Source: Euplotes cf. woodruffi 2 WChen-2021
Lineage: Eukaryota > Ciliophora > Spirotrichea > Euplotida > Euplotidae
DNA: 25,116 nt
NCBI GenBank assembly: GCA_021441665.1
Contig: JAGYYN010005639.1
Coordinates: 1 to 25,116 of the forward strand
Direction of reading: 5' to 3'
Part shown: positions 1 through 11,366 of the stretch, piece after piece
How positions within the stretch are numbered: the stretch's first letter is position 1
Layout: each line of letters opens with the position of its first letter
Translations under genes and position numbers: made by a program
Notes under the pieces: generated by a model
Databases searched by the model: none
Told to the model about the DNA's origin: nothing
The model's input: the letters and a program-made list of their open reading frames with translations, nothing else

Positions 1-1690
1 ATTTATAATGGTATTTGCAACATCTTAAATATTTTTAAGATCGATTTTTCAAAAATAAAGAAGATTAATTACCGAGATTTTGAAATTTTAGTGTTTTTAT
101 TATAATAAAATACAATAACTAATGCAATCTTGATGAGTCGATCAGTGATTATTAAAAATTGACAACTTCTCTAAAAATTATTTATCTGAAATAGATTTGG
201 ATATCTAGAGATGTTATATACATTTTGATTCATTAATTCCTCTTAATCCTAAACTTGCGACCTGAGTAAATTAAATCTGATAATAGAAACATTATCAGTA
301 ATTCAAATCTTCAAAAATACGGTTTTAGCATGTATATTATCTCTGACCCTGATTCAGTTAAATTTGGAGAAATAGGATGTAAATTTAATAAATAATATTT
401 CCTATTTGAATCTCACACTTCTTCTCAGTTTTAAGTCAGCTTCTGTTTTCAGTCATTTCTTATACCATCAGACTCAATATTACTGTGTTGGGTTTAAAAA
501 TACTGCAATTAGAAAATGTTGGTGAAATCGATGTCTATAGCAACTTCTTTGTTCCCATCCAATATTGACAAATCCTCTGAATTTTGCAGTGACACCAGGA
601 TTCGATACAAAATACTATCTTGAGCTATTTTTAATATCAATATGCGGGGAAGTTAGATCCTGGGGTGGTGTTAGCAAGTTTAAAAATAACATCAAGCTTC
701 GAGAATTTACTTAACCTTAAATTTTAATATAAAAAGACTTCGATTGAAAATGCCTATCATAAAGGAATCTGAAGATTTGACATCTTGCTTTGTACAGCGC
801 TAACTCGACTAGTTCTAAAGTATTCAGGGCCTTCGATTACATCTAACACATCTAAATTTAGCGTATCTGCATTCACATAAGTTCGAGTCAAAGTTATTTA
901 CTTAAAAACGTATAAAAATTGGTCATGAAATTGGTTTAAAATTGTTCAAACAAAGCTTAACCAAACAAATTATAGTTTTACGAGAACAAGATAGCAAGAG
1001 TATATATCAGCAGGGGATTCACAAAGATCAACCTTATTGTGTTGAGTCCCTAGACTCGATTAATAGGTATTGCATGTGAGCAGTATCATGCATTTCAGGT
1101 AAAATAATATTGCAGTGACATCAAGCCTTACATCTTTACTTAATTAAACAAGATGTCACAATTTAATTTTACTTAAGGTTGTTTAGCATGTAAACATTAC
1201 TGTTACTCTTATCTCTTATTTGCTGGTATCTTTTTTAAGGTCTAAAGCGAGAATTCACATAGCTGAAGTTATCACAACGATATAATAATAACTTTACTTA
1301 TGATAAAATTTGGCTAGCTGCAACCTTTTCTCTGAAATTCGTATCTTTTATGATGGTTAGATTAACATACTACAGAAACAATCAAAAGCGACGAGACTGG
1401 AGAAATCAACAGATCTAATCAAGCATATACAACCGCATCAGTGTGGAAAACTCGGTACTTAGACTTCCTATATTAAAAGCTTTTAATAATAATTGTGATG
1501 TACTCTTTTCCATTGATTATTTTTACTCAAATATTTATGGTTAATTTACTCGTAATATCAACATATTTAGCTTTAAATTAAGATTTTGAAATTTCGTAAT
1601 CACTGGGGCTGAAGATTTTTCACATGATATCACCCCTATCGTTGAGTCTTATCCTTATTCAATAGAAACATTATTCACAATCTGACTTCG
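1..1690. other. AT-rich stretch without a supported gene
   Basis: I see no convincing gene here. The composition is AT-rich with scattered TAA/TAG in all frames. Short open stretches exist (minus strand 509-652; plus strand about 1366-1450), but none has a recognisable domain, a start codon and splice sites together. The upstream exon(s) of the zinc-finger gene that is first visible at about 1697 should lie somewhere in this stretch, or elsewhere in the germline. Confidence 0.5.
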
Positions 1691-1696
1691 CAAACA

Positions 1697-2100
1697 AACA
1701 TCAGCAACCTCGAGCAGCTTAGAGGCTACCCATACTCATCAGCCTACAAGACCAACCCGAAGACAGGCAAGATGATTGTTGTATACAAATGAGACTTCGA
1801 AGATTGCAATAAACAGTTCTTGCGAACCTGGAACCTCCTTGACCATCTGCGCATGCATTTCGGCCTGCGTCCATTTGTATGTCAGTTTTGCACAAAAACG
1901 TTCACGCAGCGGGGGAACTTGAAAAAGCATTTGCAGCAGCACTATTTGCCTGCCTTGGATCAGCGCAAGAAGTACAGGTGCAGCCACTGCACCTCTAGCT
2001 TCACTGAGAGATACAACTTCAGAGTAAGTGCAGCAGCTAACGTTTGTAGACTCATCTGTTAAAGAAGCACGGCGTTCAGATGAGACAAAGAGACTCATAA
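1697..2100 (+). CDS. C2H2 zinc-finger protein, 3' part (three fingers)
   Basis: Probable nucleic-acid-binding protein. Finger 1 starts at YKC, where the first zinc ligand is an in-frame TGA (1790-1792) read as Cys (C-x4-C-x12-H-x3-H). Finger 2 runs FVCQFC..H..H. Finger 3 (YRCSHC) is interrupted by a 26-nt intron at 2024-2049 (GTAAGT..TTGTAG, phase 0). Its two histidines lie in exon 2 (THLLKKHG), and the protein ends at TAA 2098-2100 after QMRQRDS. Removing the intron restores exact finger spacing, so the splice is well supported. The frame is open back to 1577, but its only ATG is at 1772, directly before finger 1. Clearly coding sequence (ISNLEQLRGYPYSSAYKTNP) precedes that ATG, so I think the true start is in an upstream exon that I could not identify. 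Which zinc-finger family it belongs to cannot be told. Confidence 0.8.
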
Positions 2101-5100
2101 TTCAATTTCATTGCTAAAATCGTTTCACTAATCACTGTCGTTTGCTTTTATCAAGATTTAAACTTAAACTGAAGCAAAGTGTTTTCATAGTTTATAATTG
2201 ATTGAGAATCAAACTCATTAAGTCTACTTCGATATTGAACGAAGCGGTGCAGGCTCAATGTCATTTGATAAAATAGTCGAGTTTAAATTGCATCTAAAAT
2301 TACTGGGACATTTTGTTTGAGATTTAACTATTATATGCTAATAAATTTATCGTCTCACCATTTTGTGCTAATTTCAAACACTCCCACTTGCCACTATATT
2401 TTGCAAATTAATTTGAAAAATTCAATAAACACTAATTTTTAAGGAACGAAGCTTTATGCATGCTTGGTGGAGTCTTTCAGACATATTGCAGACATATTTG
2501 AAGATTGAGATTTTGAAATTAGCTGAGTTCTAATCAGCAGTTAGCATTTGTTGCGGCTTTAATATATCAAATTCATAGCATTTCATTTGTCTTAGTTATA
2601 TTCGCATTTTCCGATGTCAGTCAGCATTTTTAATAATTATGGTTTACAATAAAACTAAGACCCCTGCAGATCTCGTAATAACCGAGGATTTATGCGAACT
2701 CAGTATATTAAATTAGCAATTAGTACTAAAAGATAAATTTAGAGTTTTCTCCAGCTGAAAAATCAATAATTAAGATTGAAAACTGCAAAGCATACAACCA
2801 TTTGTATTATCAAAAATCCAATTAATATCGACGCTTCGATTGCGTTATAAGCACTCTGGTCGTGACTGCAGTGCAGTTGACTGATCAAGCGCACAACTCA
2901 CTCTTCATCTAAGTTAAGTTAGTGCTAAAATTTGCTTATTTTGAAATTGTGTTGATTTAAAAATAAACCACTTTTTCTATTGAAGTTTTAAAACCTAAAT
3001 TTATCAAGATTTCCCATCAACTTTAAAACATCGATTATTTTGATTTAAACCTCAAGAATAAAAAGAGGCTTTTCGCATCTGCGTTGAGGATTCAATTTTA
3101 TTATTGATAAATTTGAGTCGAAGCAAAGATTTACATCGTTAAAAACTTGCAGACAAACAACCAGAAGTTGAAACGGCTGCTTATATCGTAAATAATAAAC
3201 TCAGACTAATCGGTATAAATCTAAAGCCGCTCTGGAGACTTATAGCTAAAACTTAATTAAAAACTGGTTTATGAAAGCATCAAATTTCAGCAGCCACCAA
3301 GACCTTATGACTCAAGTTTCGCTGTTGCAGCAGTTGCAGTCTAGCTAAATTATTATTTTTGTTGCGAACAGTCGAGTCTCCAAATAAAATAGAGGTTATT
3401 GTAAATTCTGGATAATAATGACTGTGAATTGGACCGCAGACAATTTGTGAGTTATTATAAAGCTTCTAATAGTGATTATTGCTTATTTCATGCTTGAACT
3501 CTTCGCTTGTTTACTATTTATATTTCTGGACAAAGAACTAGATGTCGCTTCAAACAGCAAAAATAATCGTAATTTTATTTGGAGTAAAAACTTTTAGCTT
3601 AATTTAGATTTTAAGTCCTTTGTTTAATTAAATATCTGGATATCTAATTAGTTTTAGATTAGTTATTTGTAAAAGATAAAGAATTAATAGGATCTTGCAG
3701 TATTTTTAATTGTATTCATATTTAAATTTTAGATGTATCATTATAAATATTCAAGCTCAAAGCATTACATACAAAATATTTTAAATTCCATAATATGTAA
3801 GACTTGTTATGTGAAAATTCCCAAAATTCTTAAACTTTGTATCAGAAAATAAAACCAACTTAATAAACGTGATAAAATAGATTTCAACTATTGGCAAATT
3901 TATCAACAATAATAATACAGAAAAATCAATTAATACAGTTTTAATAAAGTTTGATGAATGAAGTCCAAGATGATTTCTAAATTAGCATACTAATCGTCTT
4001 TTGCTTTCTCTTATCACGATTTTGCATAAAGTTTATTATTTGTTGCAAATTTCTTGATCTTAAAAATGTAGTTTATCGTAAAAAAGACTAAATGAAATCG
4101 TATAGATAATACAAATTATTAAAAATTTGATTTCGATCAAATAATAATCTTTTACCCTAATTAATCACAATACTAATGCTGCAAGATCTCGATTGCAAAC
4201 TTATTTACAAATATTAACCTCTCGAAGCCTTAAAACACCATTCAGAATATTTTTACGAGCTCTTTTGTATATATGCATACATGCTAAAAATTGATAAATG
4301 CTGTTGCCTCCTATTTTTTGTGCTTTTCCCTCACAAATCAAAAATTTACTTTACGATGCTATTGGAGATAACAGCTAGCCTACGACAATTGCATTTGCAA
4401 GACTCGATCTGCAGCTGTGAATCGAATAGTTCGCCGCGTAGCGATCACTGAGGCTATATTTCCTTTGCTCGACATTTAGTCTCCAGTCTTCCATACAGTT
4501 TTCAGCTCTATCGTTGCTTCAAATATAATCAAGTTGGACTAAATCTTTTTGTGTTGACTTCTGATTAAAAAACCAACAAATATTTTAAATAGTATCCAGT
4601 CAGTGCAATAATCATATCGGAGTCAAAAGTAAACTCCATATCGGCTGTGGATAGCCTCTGTTAGTTTCAGACGAATTCTCCATTGAAACTGGTTTACACT
4701 CTAACTCAGTTTATAGCGGAGCCAGCAGCGTACAAGTTTGGTATTTATGTCGAAATACTAGCATCAATCTTTTAATATTGCGAGAAGCAGGGTGGTCCAA
4801 GGGTCACAAATATTTATGGTTTAAATTTTCCTCGCTTCGCAGCCTCACCAAAGAACCAGTGATTTAGATGTGCACAGCAACAACATGGGCTCTCTGTTTT
4901 GAATTTAGTCTCCCTGTGCAGTTAACTTACTGTGCATACTTTGCTCTAGATGCTGATAATTAGAAATCAATAAGGATGCCAGCTGGCTATCTACGCAAAC
5001 GTGGCATTATTTGGCTACGATTTTACGGTACTTTTGCTGGTTTAATGCACGTTCTCAGCTTATAATCAACACCAAATAGCATTTGCACCAAGCAACAGCT

Positions 5101-6130
5101 AATGCGTCGATTGATTTAAATAAAAATGGAGGAAGCTTTAATTATAGTTGGTCTATTTGTCTGAATATAGGTCGTTAAGCAACTACAGATGGTTAACAAC
5201 ATAAATGCAGAGACCGGGCTAAAAATAGGTGATATTATAGATTTTGTAATTGATGCCTACAGCCGCACTTTGATATCTTGTATGCCAAATCAAAATACCA
5301 AAAAATAAAGCATTTATTGATACAAGTATTTATGTTTTTAGCAGTCGACTTAAAGAGTAATATTTCCGACATGATGCTAGATAAAGTTTTGGAGAGGAAA
5401 TCATTAAATGCTTTTTCTATCTTAATTTCAAATAATCTTCTGATTTGGATTTTACTTTTGTGAAAGGCCAGATTTTTTTGATCTCCATATTGAATTTACA
5501 ACTTCTTGACACTCTTACTAAATTAAAAATGCATGATATGACTCAAAAATTATTTAAAAATACCTACATTTTATACTGTTAAATATTTGGTATTTAAAGT
5601 CTGAAATTGATTGATCTAGAATAAGAAGCAGCCTGAGAATCTCAAAAATTCTGATATTTCAGTTTCCATATTTCAATTTAAAATAAATTATAATACTTAT
5701 ATTTTCTTATTAAAACAGCAAAAATAAAATCTAGTTATTAATTTTAGCAATCTCTTCAGCCACCATAAAACTTAGCCTTGTATGTTTTAAAATTCTCAAT
5801 ATTATGCATAAACCAATCGCATCTCGAAATACCTTTTTACGATCTAAAATCTTGTCTCGCCAGTTAAGCAGTCAGATTCTGTATTGAAACTATAAAGTGA
5901 TTAAAAATAAAAAGTGATACAAAACACAGGTTCATTCACGCGAAGTTGTCATTATTTTAGCGAATAGCACTTAGTCTTATTTATTGCTTATCTGCAGTCT
6001 CCTTCGCACGACCGACTAATTGTCTGCTTAATCCAAATTTAACATAAAAACTGTTTACTATAAATTGGCTTATTAGATAAGCAGTGATTTTAACAGAGGA
6101 TTAAATATTTTTAATTGAAAATTAATTTAA
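2101..6130. other. 4 kb AT-rich region without a supported gene
   Basis: This is the longest gene-poor stretch in the window. Stops occur in every frame on both strands, and I found no recognisable transposase, recombinase or other mobile-element protein, no long terminal repeats and no array. Short open stretches with protein-like composition (about 3145-3345 plus; 4390-4490 minus; 5197-5463 plus) have no start or domain. They can be joined only by assuming several frameshifts, which is too permissive to trust. It may be germline-limited DNA removed during macronuclear development, but nothing in the sequence proves that. Confidence 0.5.
6113..6122 (+). promoter_or_regulatory. E-Cbs-like motif 9 nt before a start codon
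   Basis: AATTGAAAAT fits the published Euplotes crassus chromosome breakage consensus HATTGAAaHH at every position. It lies just upstream of the ATG at 6131, where a gene-sized chromosome end would be expected. The core is short and AT-rich, so chance matches occur in the window. Function is inferred from motif and position only. Confidence 0.35.
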
Positions 6131-8326
6131 ATGAGCATGACGATAACCCTTGGTGTCATCAGCTTTGTCTTTGTCGCAATCGTAAGCCCATCGGTCACTG
6201 TTTAGCTGCTGAACTCATTTTCACTGATCCCCAAGACCATAGCTCCGATTGACAATGAGTACCTTTCAGCGGTGTTTGAGACCTGGTCTACCCCTGCTTT
6301 TGTCGACTTCAAAGTCATCCCCAAAAATCAGATTGACTGCGGCCAAGGCTGGGAACTTGTGCTTAAGGGAAAGCTCTCGTGGGAGGGCACTGGACACGGA
6401 TGATATTGCAAAGGTAAGACTGACGAAACAGTGCTTGAACGGGTATTAGCTAAATTTTAATATAGATAAAGGAATCTTAGATAGACCATGCAATTTTATT
6501 GAACTCTTTGATGATTGGGAGGAAAGAATACAATGAACCACAAAAGAATGAAAAATGCATCTTGAAGGTATTTTAAAATCTGTATTTTTAGAGAGGGAGA
6601 AAGAGAATAAATGTGTAATGGTTGATCCAACACTTCCGATGGACATTACTGTGTTTAATGGAGGAAATATTTGAGGCAAAAGAGGAAAATATAATTTTTA
6701 TCAACTCTCAGATACGAGTAGAAAAATTCGAAATTTACAAAGCACAGATACCGAAAATATAACATCATCAAACAGTACAATTGCAGAAGTTTCAAAATCC
6801 AAGAATTCTAATTCTGAATCTAATTTAGAATTAAATTCAAATTCAACATCTCCGATTCCATCAGCTCCTTCAACTCTTCTTCACTTATCACAAACTCCAG
6901 TTCCCCCCTAGCCGCCTCGCCCTTAAACAGCACCATTCCACCTGCTTCTAACACCTCTTTAATCTCTTCACTATCATCCATATCCTCTCCAGCGTCTCCA
7001 ATCTCAAACACATCCGACTCCACTATTATTGCTGGCTCCAACATAACCGTCGTATCCAACTCGACTCTCAAGCAGCCTGAATCAAAAAACACCACGGTCC
7101 AACAGTCAAAAACTCAAGGCTTAGAAACCACGCAAAAGGAGAAAGCAGTCGATAGCACAACCTTGATTCAAGACCATGACGACCAACAGGACCAGGACGT
7201 CCAAGAGAGGCCGATAAGGTGCGCCGAGCTTGAATAATATAGCTGTTGTTTAGAGACATCAAAATCATTAGCTCCAAAGTCAAAGAGATCCCTGACGGAT
7301 ATACCAAGATTCAGCTGAGCGACAACTGGACTATTATTTACAGCAACGTAACGGCATTTCTACTGCTTACAATAAAATTGACTCTTTGCGTTTAGAATAC
7401 CAAAGACACCTCTGCACGGTCAAAACTCCCGATTATTGACTTTAAGCTTTCAGGATCTCTGCCTTGAGTTCATCCTCATGAATCCGCAACGATTAGGTAA
7501 GTAGTTCAAATTCCAGATTGCTGCATTTGAATCCTTTAACATCCTGTCGATTGCTTGTTGGACCCAAGCATTTTAATGTTAAATATGCAGCTTTGCTCCG
7601 GGCCGAAGAATCTATCCTCTATTCCAGCAAAACTCAGCCAAAGGATGAATTTCTTATTTCAATAAAGCTATGATATTCGATACGCGATATCTATTTGTTG
7701 GAAAGACAGACGAGGCGACTCTGTTTCAAGACAATTTACTAGACAAGGTGGTTGAGAGTCTTCCCCTGCATGAAGAGTACTTCAACCTGAAGCAGTACGA
7801 CTACAATCTATATGCAAAGTCATATGTCCCATGGAACGTTACTAATCCAGAGTGATCGAGGAATGGAGAAATAGAACTTGCTTCAATCGATGCTGGTTAC
7901 AATAAAACGATATCAAATACGGCTAATGGACTGTTCTATATGGGGATATGAGGATTTACATTTATGGCTATTGTTTTCTTCATTTTATTCTTAGTCAGCT
8001 ATAATTCTGTAAACAAGCAAAATGAAGGAACTTTAATTGGCAAAATATCAATAGTATTTATTATATTATTCATAATGTTCCTATTGGGATACGCCTTTAT
8101 TATGTATATGCTTATTCAAAGAATAAATTCTCAGCAAGACCAGTACGTAAGGTTTAGTAATAATAAGTGCTCTGATAAATACATGAACCTGCTTTTGCTT
8201 TCAGTTGCAGACGACCAAAGCTACATTACACAAAGACTCTGGCACATGATATACTTTGTTTACAAAGCGTGCTTCACATGAGTGTTGCTTGTAGTTTATA
8301 AAGCCGCGACTATTGCTGTTAAATAA
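6131..8326 (+). CDS. Cys-rich multi-pass membrane protein, unknown function
   Basis: Model of 638 residues. An N-terminal hydrophobic segment (residues ~5-22) is followed by a Cys-rich domain (IDCGQGWELVLKG, GTGHGCYCKDKG, IQCTTKEC), a long Ser/Thr/Asn/Pro-rich stretch, a conserved-looking domain (EIPDGYTKIQLSDNW ... FAPGRRIYPLFQQNSAKGC), then two strong membrane helices near the C-terminus. The architecture suggests a secreted or surface-exposed ectodomain anchored in a membrane. I do not recognise the family. Introns: 6182-6205, 6414-6465, 6568-6591, 7219-7253 (weak donor GTGCGC), 7348-7395 and 7497-7590. All are GT..AG and keep frame. Several TGA codons are read as Cys. The in-frame TAG at 6909-6911 follows a run of six C and needs a +2 shift, or a seventh C missed in sequencing, to continue. 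The final TAA (8324-8326) follows AAA. A further +1 shift there would run into IFT81 antisense, so I take it as the end. Confidence 0.75.
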
Positions 8327-8405
8327 CTCAATTCAATCTTCAGTGATACCAATTATCTTTATTTTTATCAATGTGTTTGATGAAATATTGAACAACAAGT
8401 TGAAC

Positions 8406-10618
8406 TTATTCATCTCTCAATACAAATCTGTCATATCCAACAGCTTCCTTGTCTTCGTATCCGATTCCATATGAGTCTCCTGCAAGCAGGGCATGTCTCT
8501 TGACCTCGAGGATCTTGGCAAGATCTCCAAAAAGCTTGACTTGGAGTATATTATTCTCAAGGTTCTCCTTCACGTACCTTTGGTGCTTCTTCAGGTCCTT
8601 TATCATCTCATCTTCCTGCTCGAGCTTAGCTGAGTACATTTCAGAAAGAGACTTAAAGTCAGGTGAGAGTCTCGCCTGGGGGTTCTTCAAATACTGCGAT
8701 TCGTTTTGAATAGTCTTCTTCAACGCATCGTAAATTCTATTCTGGATATTTAAAGAGTGGTACTTCGACTCCTCCTCTTTATATTCCTTCCAAAGCTTGT
8801 TTGACTCTTCTTCGAGCTTATTTTTATCTGCGTCGAAGCTCATCAAAGTATTTTCGTACGCCTTTTTGCTCTTTAAATAATCGCCTTCCTTTTCCTCGTA
8901 CTTCTTTCTGTACGTTCTCAATTGCTTAATCTGAGGAGCGAGCAGTGTTTTCTTTTCCTTCAGCTGAGCCTCGATGTCCTGTACGATTCTTGTTAACTCC
9001 TGCAGAGACGCGTCCTTCATTTTATCGACTTTCTGTCTATCTCTCGCAACGTTCTCCATTTCACTCTCGATCTTTGTATACCCAGTGATGCCCTTTGCGT
9101 CTTCGAGCTTTTTGATAAGTTCGTCAGTCATCTCAGCTTTGCTTTTGAGGATTTGTTCTGTTCTGTGGAGGACAGCAAGTTCAGCTCTGATCTCTTCAAG
9201 CTGTTTCTTCATCTTCTTGTAAGCTTGGTTCTTGCCTCTCAGCGAAGCAGCGTACTGCTTGAAGTCGTCTCTCTTCATGTACTTGGTGCCTTTAGTTTTG
9301 GCGTACTCGGCTTCTTTGTCAGCCATGAGCTTTTCAAGAGCGAATTTTTCCTTTTCGAGTTGGTTCATCTCCTCAAACTTGTTCTCCTTCTTTTTCGAAG
9401 CAGCTGCGGCTTGAGTTTTGTAAATAGCCAAGTTGTCATCTGCAGGGTCGGCAGATGAGATCTTGTCTTCGAGGGTTTGACACTCTCTTTGGAGTCTTCT
9501 TACTTCATTTGCGAGTTTGTCAATGTCGCTTTGAGTTGTAATTGGCTCTCCAAGAAGCATTTCAATTTTCTGGCAACGTTCGGTTTTATCAGTCAGCTCT
9601 CTTCCAAGGACATCGTAGCAGAGTTCTCTGTTTTTCTTGGTCTCGTTTCTCAGGTTCTGGAGCATCTGGTCAGCAGTAACGTCGTCTGACGTATTTCTTC
9701 TTGCGTCCATAAGTCTCTGTCTTGAGTTGATTTGCTGCTGTTCGTAGAAGTCGATGTGATTTCTCTGCTCAAGCATTTTTTCACTGTATTTAGCTTCGGT
9801 TTCTTGCTCCTTTCTTAACATGCTGGTTGCATCGAGAAGCTCTTGGAAGTCTGAGTCAGTATTCTTGTCTTTGAAAAGATTTATCTTAGTGACTAGCTGT
9901 TCTTTTTCAGATTCAAGTTGTGTTATTTCTTTCTTGAGCTGTTCAGGAGACATCGACTCACTTCTAATAATTTCCAGATTCTGATGAACAGCAGTAAACT
10001 CTGCCTGGAGGTCTCTATAGACTTGCATCGTTTCTCTGATTTCCTCGTCCATTTGGAGTTCTTCTGGAATCGCAAGAGCAACTAAGAACTTTGAAGTGTA
10101 TGCGATTCTCTTTAGATCTTGTGGTCTCTGAAGGATCCAAAGTAAAATGTTATGAATCGTTCTCTTCTCTCCATGCACTATGTCTCTCTTTAACTGTGGA
10201 GTCATTTCGTAAGGGAATCCAAGAACGGTAAGGAATCCACAAATTCTGCTGTTTGTCGCATCTTGTGTTTCAGATCTTATATCTACCGATTTGTGAGAAT
10301 CATCGAGCTCCCCCAACACTTGGTTCAATAGTTCCAAAAGTTCAAGTCTAGTGATAATTATTTTGACTAACTTACGGTGTTTTATCATCAAAGTCGACTA
10401 ATGACAAATTGCACATAAATGGAGGTCTGTTGAGTCCATCGACAATTAGTTTGATCTCTTGGGTTGCTATGCATACACATTAAATCTGTTATTAATCATC
10501 GACTTACAAAGATTTTTGAGGTCTTTTTTGCCTCCTTTTTCTTGTGCTCCAAAAATACCTTGATTTCCAAAATCGTCTGAACAAATGAGCGTAATATGGG
10601 TTTACCGTCTCCTTGCAT
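8406..10618 (-). CDS. IFT81: Intraflagellar transport protein 81
   Basis: Core subunit of the IFT-B complex that carries cargo along ciliary axonemes. With IFT74 it binds tubulin. The model gives 704 residues against about 676 in human IFT81. An N-terminal calponin-homology-like domain (residues ~20-140) contains IKLIVDGLNRPPF, LELLELLNQVLGELDD and LLWILQRPQDLKRIAYTSKF, all close to family positions. The rest is long coiled coil with family blocks such as the KYMKRDDFKQYAASLRGKNQ region, LHRTEQILKSK and KGITGYTKIE. Three small introns near the 5' end (minus-strand order): 10577-10605 (29 nt), 10467-10507 (41 nt), 10348-10375 (28 nt). All have clean GT..AG ends, and splicing the third replaces a false in-frame start. 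The ATG is at 10616-10618, the stop TAA at 8406-8408. Unlike most neighbours it has no in-frame TGA, TAA or TAG over its whole length. Confidence 0.96.
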
Positions 10619-11366
10619 TTTCGAATGATATTCAAGTGATTATGAATACTATATAATTTTAATCATTATGACTTCGGTCTGAAAAATGCACGCATAAATT
10701 AAAGCCGAAAACATGTAAATTAGGTAGATCTAAACTGTTGTTGATCAGAGCATCAGTGAATGCATAATTTATCTTAGCCATACTTTTAAATATATTATTT
10801 TGAATTCAATTCAAATTTTTTAAAAATCACAATCTAATCACTAGAGTAAGTCAAATTCGTTCAAATAAAGTTGGTTACATTTTTACTAAATATGCTCGTA
10901 AAATAAGTTTACTATCTACGATGCTTATGCTTGTAATATCAAATCGCAAGACAGTTGGAAGTAAATTACCATTTTTGTACTTTTTTTATTCTTGGTCAAC
11001 TTAAATTCTTTTTCAATAATCCTTAAATTCACCTTTACACAAGTTTCTATATATATGAAAAGGAAATTTCTCAAAGTTATAAGAAATTCTTTAAATTTAG
11101 CTATTAAATTTAGTATAAATCCACTAATAATCTAAAGAGATTTATCGAAAATGTGAATCTGAGGATTATAATAAAGTTATCGCTAAATCTCATTCACTAA
11201 ATATGTAAGGCACGGTTTTTATAGCCGAAAGTTTGAAGTCTGTAAAAGAAATAGTCACATATTTAATTGACTCCTGCTTAGCTTACCAATTGTATAACTA
11301 TAAAACTAGTTCGGACTGAAATTGAAGATATAAATATTGAAATTCATAAATAAAGCGAGACTCAAA
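10619..11366. other. Intergenic region between IFT81 and the next gene
   Basis: AT-rich spacer of about 750 bases between two divergently oriented genes, so it should hold both 5' regions. No open frame looks like a gene. It contains ATTGAA-type motifs on both strands, one on the minus strand near 10802-10811 and one on the plus strand at 11335-11344. If each flanking gene becomes its own macronuclear chromosome, both breakage sites would be expected here. Confidence 0.5.
11335..11344 (+). promoter_or_regulatory. E-Cbs-like motif upstream of a start codon
   Basis: TATTGAAATT matches HATTGAAaHH fully and ends 22 nt before the ATG at 11367. This is the second of three genes in the window with a full match within 25 nt of the start. 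It is a candidate chromosome-breakage signal. The evidence is positional only. Confidence 0.35.

Noticed and set aside
509-652. Minus-strand open stretch of about 47 codons with protein-like composition (e.g. LVSLQNSEDLSILDGNKEVA)
   Set aside because: No start, no splice sites matching neighbours, no recognised domain; such stretches arise by chance once TGA is not a stop.
878-888. GTTCGAGTC resembling a tRNA B box
   Set aside because: No matching A box, acceptor stem or cloverleaf around it.
1366-1450. Possible upstream exon of the zinc-finger gene (reading LEKSTDLIKHIQPHQCGKL)
   Set aside because: Finger-like His spacing but no preceding Cys pair, and no frame-keeping join to the exon at 1697.
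3145-3345. Open reading KLADKQPEVETAAYIVNNKL continuing after ACT-TAA with a +2 shift
   Set aside because: Another frame is equally open across the same bases, there is no start or domain, and allowing free shifts makes such joins easy.
5127-5463. Chain of short frames (VVKQLQMVNNINAETGLKIG, then a shifted SNISDMMLDKVLERKS)
   Set aside because: Needs an intron and two or more shifts in very AT-rich DNA and has no recognisable domain; could be a gene remnant but is not supported.
8449-9689. Several plus-strand open frames rich in Ser/Phe/Leu
   Set aside because: Antisense shadows of the Lys/Glu-rich coiled coil of IFT81.
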